Part shown: piece after piece, positions 57,493 to 64,000 of the stretch
Layout: every line of letters starts with the position of its first letter
Numbering within the stretch: the first letter of the stretch is position 1
From: an uncultured Prevotella sp.
GTDB taxonomy: Bacteria; Bacteroidota; Bacteroidia; Bacteroidales; Bacteroidaceae
Direction: 5' to 3'
Assembly: GCF_937863835.1 (NCBI RefSeq)
Contig: NZ_CALMHT010000072.1
Span: 26,028 to 90,027 of the forward strand
DNA: 64,000 nucleotides
The notes under the pieces: model-generated
What the model saw: the letters and a program-made list of their open reading frames with translations, nothing else
Told to the model about the DNA's origin: nothing
Databases searched by the model: none
Translations under genes and position numbers: made by a program

Positions 57493-57557
57493 TGACAAAT
57501 TTGTCAGTATGACACTGACATAATTGGCAAACGATATGTTTTGGCACAGTTTTGGTA
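57493..57557 (+). promoter_or_regulatory. Dyad-rich regulatory region upstream of groES
   Basis: TGACAAATTTGTCA (57493-57506), TGTCAG-N7-CTGACA (57502-57520), then TTGGCACAGTTTTGGTA (57541-57557). Confidence 0.5.
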
Positions 57558-57627
57558 TATTAATTGGCGTAGGCGTCACTGAATGCTTACGTCATAATAT
57601 TAATATAAACATTAAAAATAATAGATT

Positions 57628-57900
57628 ATGAAAATTAGACCATTAGCAGACAGAGTACTTGTACTTCCTGCACCAGCTGAAGAGAAAGTTGGCGGTATCA
57701 TCATTCCTGATACTGCAAAGGAAAAACCATTACACGGACAGATTGTTGCCACAGGTAATGGAACAAAAGATGAAGAGATGATTCTAAAAGAAGGCGATGA
57801 AGTGCTTTATGGTAAATATTCCGGTACAGAACTGGAATACGAAGGCACAAAGTATATCATGATGCGTCAGAGCGATGTTCTCGCTAAGATTGACAAATAA
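57628..57900 (+). CDS. groES: Co-chaperonin GroES
   Basis: 90 aa; [43 protein letters not shown]. Confidence 0.98.
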   Translation: MKIRPLADRVLVLPAPAEEKVGGIIIPDTAKEKPLHGQIVATGNGTKDEEMILKEGDEVLYGKYSGTELEYEGTKYIMMRQSDVLAKIDK

Positions 57901-57931
57901 TCAGTTTAATGAAGTATTCAATTATAAATAG

Positions 57932-59569
<1,638 letters not shown>

Positions 59570-59590
59570 GTTGTAACCTAGAGATAACAA

Positions 59591-59632
59591 AAAAAGTGGA
59601 TGAATGATAAATTCATCCACTTTTTATATTTT
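59591..59632 (+). terminator. Rho-independent terminator after groEL
   Basis: AAAAAGTGGATGAAT-GATAA-ATTCATCCACTTTTT, a 15 bp stem, then T-rich sequence. Confidence 0.9.
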
Positions 59633-59665
59633 TTATAGAAAAAAACAGAAAAAATGAAAGAAAAA

Positions 59666-59697
59666 TTTGGAACTTACTTTAAAACTTCATATCTTTG
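59666..59697 (+). promoter_or_regulatory. Consensus-like Bacteroidetes promoter
   Basis: TTTG (59666-59669), 20 nt spacer, TATCTTTG (59690-59697). Confidence 0.7.
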
Positions 59698-59703
59698 CAT
59701 TCG

Positions 59704-59826
59704 TAAAAAGATAAGAAAGTATTGGAGTAAATCCAAAAAAGATATTTTTTTGATTTGTTTTAGTAGATTAGTTTTTAAGTAGTTTGTTTTTGAAAATCGG
59801 TTATCGTGAGATAATCGATTTTTTTT
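59704..59826 (+). ncRNA. Candidate ~120 nt small RNA
   Basis: Lies between the promoter at 59666-59697 and hairpin AAAATCGGTTATC-GTGA-GATAATCGATTTTTTTT (59793-59826); no ORF of useful length inside. Confidence 0.45.
59793..59826 (+). terminator. Rho-independent terminator
   Basis: 13 bp stem (one G-U pair), GTGA loop, U-tract. Confidence 0.75.
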
Positions 59827-59844
59827 ATTAACTTTGCACTCATT

Positions 59845-60024
59845 ATGATAGAAAAAATTAAAATTTCACATGTTATAGTACTAGTTATTGTAGCAGTTGG
59901 GTTGTTGTTTATCACCGACTCATGGTTTATGTCTATGGGTATAATGATTATACTTGTAATAGTGGACGTACTTTTGAGAGAATACTCAAAAAAGAAAGAA
60001 AACGAGAATGAACCAAAAGAATGA
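59845..60024 (+). CDS. Small two-TM-like membrane protein, 59 aa (below the ORF-track cutoff)
   Basis: ATG at 59845, TGA at 60022-60024: MIEKIKISHVIVLVIVAVGLLFITDSWFMSMGIMIILVIVDVLLREYSKKKENENEPKE. Confidence 0.65.
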   Translation: MIEKIKISHVIVLVIVAVGLLFITDSWFMSMGIMIILVIVDVLLREYSKKKENENEPKE

Positions 60025-60085
60025 AACAAAAATATTTTGTCTTTTACTCTCTATTGTTCGATTTTTGCAGTAACTTTGCAGCGAA

Positions 60086-61624
60086 ATGCAGAAGCTTATA
60101 GAATTATATAAGAAATGGAGTGGCGAAGAGCCGGCAAATGTGCAGAAACTTCCTGGCGCAGGAAGTAATCGTGAGTATTACAGAATTACCGGTCAAGATG
60201 GTGGTACCACCGTTGGGGCAATTGGCACCAGTCGTGATGAAGACCATGCTTTCATTTATTTGGCAGAGCATTTTACCAAACGTAAGCTTCCTGTTCCGAG
60301 AATCCTTGCCGTAAGTGATGATGAACTGTGTTATCTGCAGTCGGACTTGGGAAATGTTTCTCTGTTCGATGCTCTCAGCGGCGGTCGTGAGGCAGGTGGT
60401 CGATATAATGTGAAGGAAAAGGAACTGCTTGTCAAGACAATACGTGAATTGCCTAATATTCAGATAAGGGGGGCTAGAGGACTTGATTTCTCTAATTGTT
60501 ATCCACAACCGGAATTTGATACGGATAATGTGTTGTTCGATCTTAATTATTTCAAATATTGTTTCTTGAAAGCTACTGAATTGGATTTTCATGAATTGAA
60601 GTTGGAAGCTAACTTTCGCCTATTTGCAAAAGACCTCACATCTGAGAAAATAGACAGTTTTATGTATCGTGATTTTCAAGCGCGCAACATAATGTTAGAT
60701 AATGTCGGCAATCCATATTTTATTGATTTTCAGGGTGGACGTAAAGGACCGTTTTATTACGATCTGGCCTCTTTTTTATGGCAGGCTTCCGCGCAATATT
60801 CAAATAAGTTGCGCCGCGATTTGGTTTACGAATATTACAACTCTCTGAAAAATTATACTGAAGTTCCATCCGTACGCCATTTTGTAGAGAGACTTAGTCT
60901 TTTCGTTTTGTTCCGTACCTTACAGGTACTTGGCGCTTATGGTTTCAGAGGATATTTTGAACACAAGAAGCATTTCATAAACAGTATACCACCGGCAATT
61001 GATAATCTTAGGGAATTGCTGAAACTGAATTGTTTCCCATATCCTTATATGATTAATATGCTGAAAAGGCTGACTGAATTACCACAGTTTGCCCATATAG
61101 AAACACCAGCATTGAATCGTACCGACGGATTCCGTACGACCGACGACCCTTTGTATAAGTCACACCCACAGGACGGACCGGCAACATTTTCACAATTTGA
61201 TAATAAAGGTCCTTTGATTATAAGGGTATTCAGTTTCTCTTTCCGTAAGGGTATACCCGAAGATGAATCAGGTAACGGCGGCGGATATGTGTTCGATTGC
61301 AGAAGTACACACAATCCCGGACGATATGAACCGTACAAGAAACTGACTGGTCTTGATGAACCGGTCATCCGTTTTTTAGAGGACGACGGAGAAATACTTG
61401 TGTTTCTTGACAGTGTATATAAATTGGCTGATGCCCATGTGCGCAGATATATCCAAAGAGGATTCACAGATTTGATGTTTTGTTTCGGTTGTACAGGAGG
61501 TCAGCATCGTAGTGTTTATTCTGCACAGCATCTGGCGGAACATCTCAATGAAAAATTCGGTGTAGAGGTACGTGTTGTGCATAGGGAGCAGAATATATCA
61601 TCAGTATTAAAAGCTAAGAAGTAA
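60086..61624 (+). CDS. Sugar-kinase-like (AmgK/APH fold) protein fused to a RapZ C-terminal domain
   Basis: 512 aa; N-terminal APH signature (PGAGSNREYYRI, FMYRDFQARNIMLD, FIDFQGGRKGPFYYDLASFLW); C-terminal SFSFRKGIPEDESGNGGGYVFDCRSTHNPGRYEPYKKLTGLDEPV...FCFGCTGGQHRSVYSAQHLAEHL matches RapZ. Confidence 0.88.
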   Translation: MQKLIELYKKWSGEEPANVQKLPGAGSNREYYRITGQDGGTTVGAIGTSRDEDHAFIYLAEHFTKRKLPVPRILAVSDDELCYLQSDLGNVSLFDALSGGREAGGRYNVKEKELLVKTIRELPNIQIRGARGLDFSNCYPQPEFDTDNVLFDLNYFKYCFLKATELDFHELKLEANFRLFAKDLTSEKIDSFMYRDFQARNIMLDNVGNPYFIDFQGGRKGPFYYDLASFLWQASAQYSNKLRRDLVYEYYNSLKNYTEVPSVRHFVERLSLFVLFRTLQVLGAYGFRGYFEHKKHFINSIPPAIDNLRELLKLNCFPYPYMINMLKRLTELPQFAHIETPALNRTDGFRTTDDPLYKSHPQDGPATFSQFDNKGPLIIRVFSFSFRKGIPEDESGNGGGYVFDCRSTHNPGRYEPYKKLTGLDEPVIRFLEDDGEILVFLDSVYKLADAHVRRYIQRGFTDLMFCFGCTGGQHRSVYSAQHLAEHLNEKFGVEVRVVHREQNISSVLKAKK

Positions 61625-62355
61625 TGCAGACAATGATTTTCGCAGCAGGACTGGGTACGCGATTGAAACCGCTTACCGATATGATGCCAAAAGCCCTTGT
61701 TAGGGTAGGGGGTAAACCGCTGCTGGAACATGTTATTACAAAACTGAAAGATGCTGGTGCCGACAGAATTGTCGTAAACGTGCATCATTTTGCATATCAG
61801 ATAATAGATTATCTTAAAGATCATGATAATTTCGGGCTAGACATCCGTATAAGTGACGAGTCGGATATGTTGCTTGATACCGGTGGAGGAATAAAGAACG
61901 CTGCATCGCTATTTGATGACGGTGCTCCTATATTGATACATAATGTGGATATATTGAGTAATGTTAATATCCGGGAATTTTATGATTCCAATATAGACAA
62001 TGATGCAACATTACTGGTAAGTGACAGAAAAACCAAGCGTTATCTGTTATTCGATGATAACATGCGACTGGTAGGATGGACAAATATAGAAACAGGAGAA
62101 GTCAAAAGTCCGTATCCTGATATAAAACCGTCAGCATGCAGAATGTACGCCTTTTCCGGTATACACATATTTTCTCCCCGCTTATTTCCATATATGCATG
62201 AGTTTCCTGAAAAATTTGGTATCATGGATTTTTATCTGAGAATCTGCGATAAAGTCAATATCCGGGGCTATGTGAAAGATGATCTACATCTGATGGATGT
62301 AGGAAAACTCGACACTTTGTCGATTGCTGAGGAATTTATAAACAAACAAATATAA
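61624..62355 (+). CDS. Sugar nucleotidyltransferase, MurU-like
   Basis: 243 aa; MIFAAGLGTRLKPLTDMMPKALVRVGGKPLLEHVI; start overlaps the upstream stop (TAATG). Confidence 0.85.
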   Translation: MQTMIFAAGLGTRLKPLTDMMPKALVRVGGKPLLEHVITKLKDAGADRIVVNVHHFAYQIIDYLKDHDNFGLDIRISDESDMLLDTGGGIKNAASLFDDGAPILIHNVDILSNVNIREFYDSNIDNDATLLVSDRKTKRYLLFDDNMRLVGWTNIETGEVKSPYPDIKPSACRMYAFSGIHIFSPRLFPYMHEFPEKFGIMDFYLRICDKVNIRGYVKDDLHLMDVGKLDTLSIAEEFINKQI

Positions 62356-62361
62356 GTATTT

Positions 62362-63906
62362 ATGCAACAGAAGATTATTATTCTCGATTTCGGTTCTCAG
62401 ACCACCCAACTTATTGGTCGCAGAGTACGTGAACTGGATACCTTCTGCGAGATTTTACCTTACAACAAGTTTCCACAGAACGACCCTGACATTATAGGTG
62501 TTATTCTTAGTGGTTCACCTTATTCTGTACATGATAAGGAAGCGTTCAAGACTGATTTGAGTCAGTTTGTAGGTAAATATCCTGTATTAGGAATCTGCTA
62601 TGGTGCCCAGTTTATCTCCAATACGTGTGGCGGTAAGGTGGAAAAGACAAATACACGTGAATATGGACGTGCCAATCTACAGAGCTTTGATTCAAAGAAT
62701 CCACTGTTTAAGGGATTCTCAGATAATTCACAAGTTTGGATGAGTCATGGTGATACGATTACAGCTATCCCTGAAGATTGTCATGTGATAGCCTCTACAC
62801 AGGATGTAAAGTTTGCTGCTTATGCAAGTGATACAAATCCTCTATGGGCTGTGCAGTTTCATCCAGAGGTCTTTCATACGTCGCAAGGAACACAATTGCT
62901 GAAAAATTTTGTTGTTGATATTTGCGGTAGTAAACAGGGCTGGAGCGCTGCTTCGTTCGTTGATACTACCGTTGCAGAATTGAAACAACAACTTGGTAAC
63001 GATCGTGTCATATTAGGACTTAGCGGTGGTGTCGATTCTTCTGTTTGCGCAACATTGCTCAATCGTGCCATCGGCAAGAATCTGACATGTATATTCGTTG
63101 ATCACGGAATGCTTCGCAAAAACGAATTCAGTAAGGTGATGGAAGCTTATTCAGGATTAGGACTCAATGTTATTGGGGTAGATGCAAGCGAGAAGTTCTT
63201 CAAAGATCTCGAAGGTGTTACTGATCCGGAAAAGAAACGTAAGATTATCGGTCGTGATTTTGTAGAAGTATTCAATGCTGAGGCTAAGAAAATAACTGAT
63301 GCAAGATGGCTGGCACAGGGTACCATCTATCCTGACCGTATAGAGAGTCTGAGTATTACAGGTATGACCATCAAGAGTCATCATAATGTAGGCGGACTCC
63401 CAAAAGAGATGAAACTACAATTGTGCGAACCTCTGAAATGGTTATTCAAAGATGAAGTCCGCAGGGTTGGGCACCAGTTGCAAATGCCAGAACGTCTTAT
63501 CAACCGTCATCCTTTCCCGGGTCCAGGTCTTGCTGTTCGTATTCTCGGTGATATCACACGTGAAAAAGTCCGTATCCTGCAAGATGCCGACGACATCTAT
63601 ATAGAAGAAATGCACAATTATATATGTGAAGACGGTGTGGCTCTTTACGATAAAATCTGGCAAGCCGGAACGGTGCTACTTTCTACTATCCGCAGTGTAG
63701 GTGTTATGGGTGATGAACGTACTTATGAACATCCTGTAGCATTGCGTGCCGTTACGAGTATGGATGCTATGACAGCCGACTGGGCACATCTTCCTTACGA
63801 CTTTATGGCCAAAGTATCTAATGAGATAATTAATAAAGTGAAAGGCGTAAACAGAGTATGTTACGATATATCTTCAAAACCACCTTCGACTATCGAATGG
63901 GAATAA
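62362..63906 (+). CDS. guaA: GMP synthase (glutamine-hydrolysing)
   Basis: 514 aa; GATase motif [39 protein letters not shown], terminal KPPSTIEWE. Confidence 0.98.
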   Translation: MQQKIIILDFGSQTTQLIGRRVRELDTFCEILPYNKFPQNDPDIIGVILSGSPYSVHDKEAFKTDLSQFVGKYPVLGICYGAQFISNTCGGKVEKTNTREYGRANLQSFDSKNPLFKGFSDNSQVWMSHGDTITAIPEDCHVIASTQDVKFAAYASDTNPLWAVQFHPEVFHTSQGTQLLKNFVVDICGSKQGWSAASFVDTTVAELKQQLGNDRVILGLSGGVDSSVCATLLNRAIGKNLTCIFVDHGMLRKNEFSKVMEAYSGLGLNVIGVDASEKFFKDLEGVTDPEKKRKIIGRDFVEVFNAEAKKITDARWLAQGTIYPDRIESLSITGMTIKSHHNVGGLPKEMKLQLCEPLKWLFKDEVRRVGHQLQMPERLINRHPFPGPGLAVRILGDITREKVRILQDADDIYIEEMHNYICEDGVALYDKIWQAGTVLLSTIRSVGVMGDERTYEHPVALRAVTSMDAMTADWAHLPYDFMAKVSNEIINKVKGVNRVCYDISSKPPSTIEWE

Positions 63907-63944
63907 AAAAGAAAGGCAACCGATTGGTTGCCTTTCTTTTTTTA
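63906..63944. terminator. Bidirectional rho-independent terminator between guaA and mscL
   Basis: AAAAAAGAAAGGCAACC-GATT-GGTTGCCTTTCTTTTTTT. Confidence 0.9.
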
Positions 63945-63947
63945 ATT

Positions 63948-64000
63948 CTATTTGTCTTTCAGTAAATCGCGAATTTCTGCCAACAGAATTTCTTCCTTGC
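63948..64000 (-). CDS. mscL: 3' end of large-conductance mechanosensitive channel (partial)
   Basis: Minus strand ends ...KEEILLAEIRDLLKDK*, matching the conserved MscL C-terminal helix. Confidence 0.8.
   Translation of the reverse strand, partial: KEEILLAEIRDLLKDK

Overview
The window is a Bacteroidales-type chromosome segment, probably Prevotella-like (inferred from TAnnTTTG promoters, SusC/SusD pairs, HTCS regulators and T9SS-type C-termini). Left flank: a C-terminal gene fragment, tRNA-Phe, and a minus-strand housekeeping cluster sppA-lpxK-punA-thiL. Centre (about 5.5-56 kb): a very large polysaccharide utilization locus that looks aimed at rhamnogalacturonan-I/pectin and decorated side chains. 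It holds three SusC/SusD pairs, a GH106-like/GH28 fusion, two more GH28 proteins, two GH2, one GH27, a giant PL11-like lyase with an autotransporter-type beta-repeat tail and a T9SS-like C-terminus, a GH115, a DUF4450-like six-hairpin protein, a tannase/feruloyl-esterase-like hydrolase with a T9SS-like C-terminus, and two hybrid two-component sensors. Right flank: a ThrE-family exporter, groES-groEL, a small membrane ORF missed by the ORF track, an AmgK-like kinase fused to a RapZ C-terminal domain and coupled to a MurU-like nucleotidyltransferase, guaA, and the 3' end of mscL. Non-coding structures include a ~427 bp MITE-like element with terminal inverted repeats, a ~100 bp nested palindrome between convergent genes, a candidate ~120 nt ncRNA, and a dyad-rich, sigma54-like region upstream of groES. 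All family calls come from reading motifs by eye; no database search was run.
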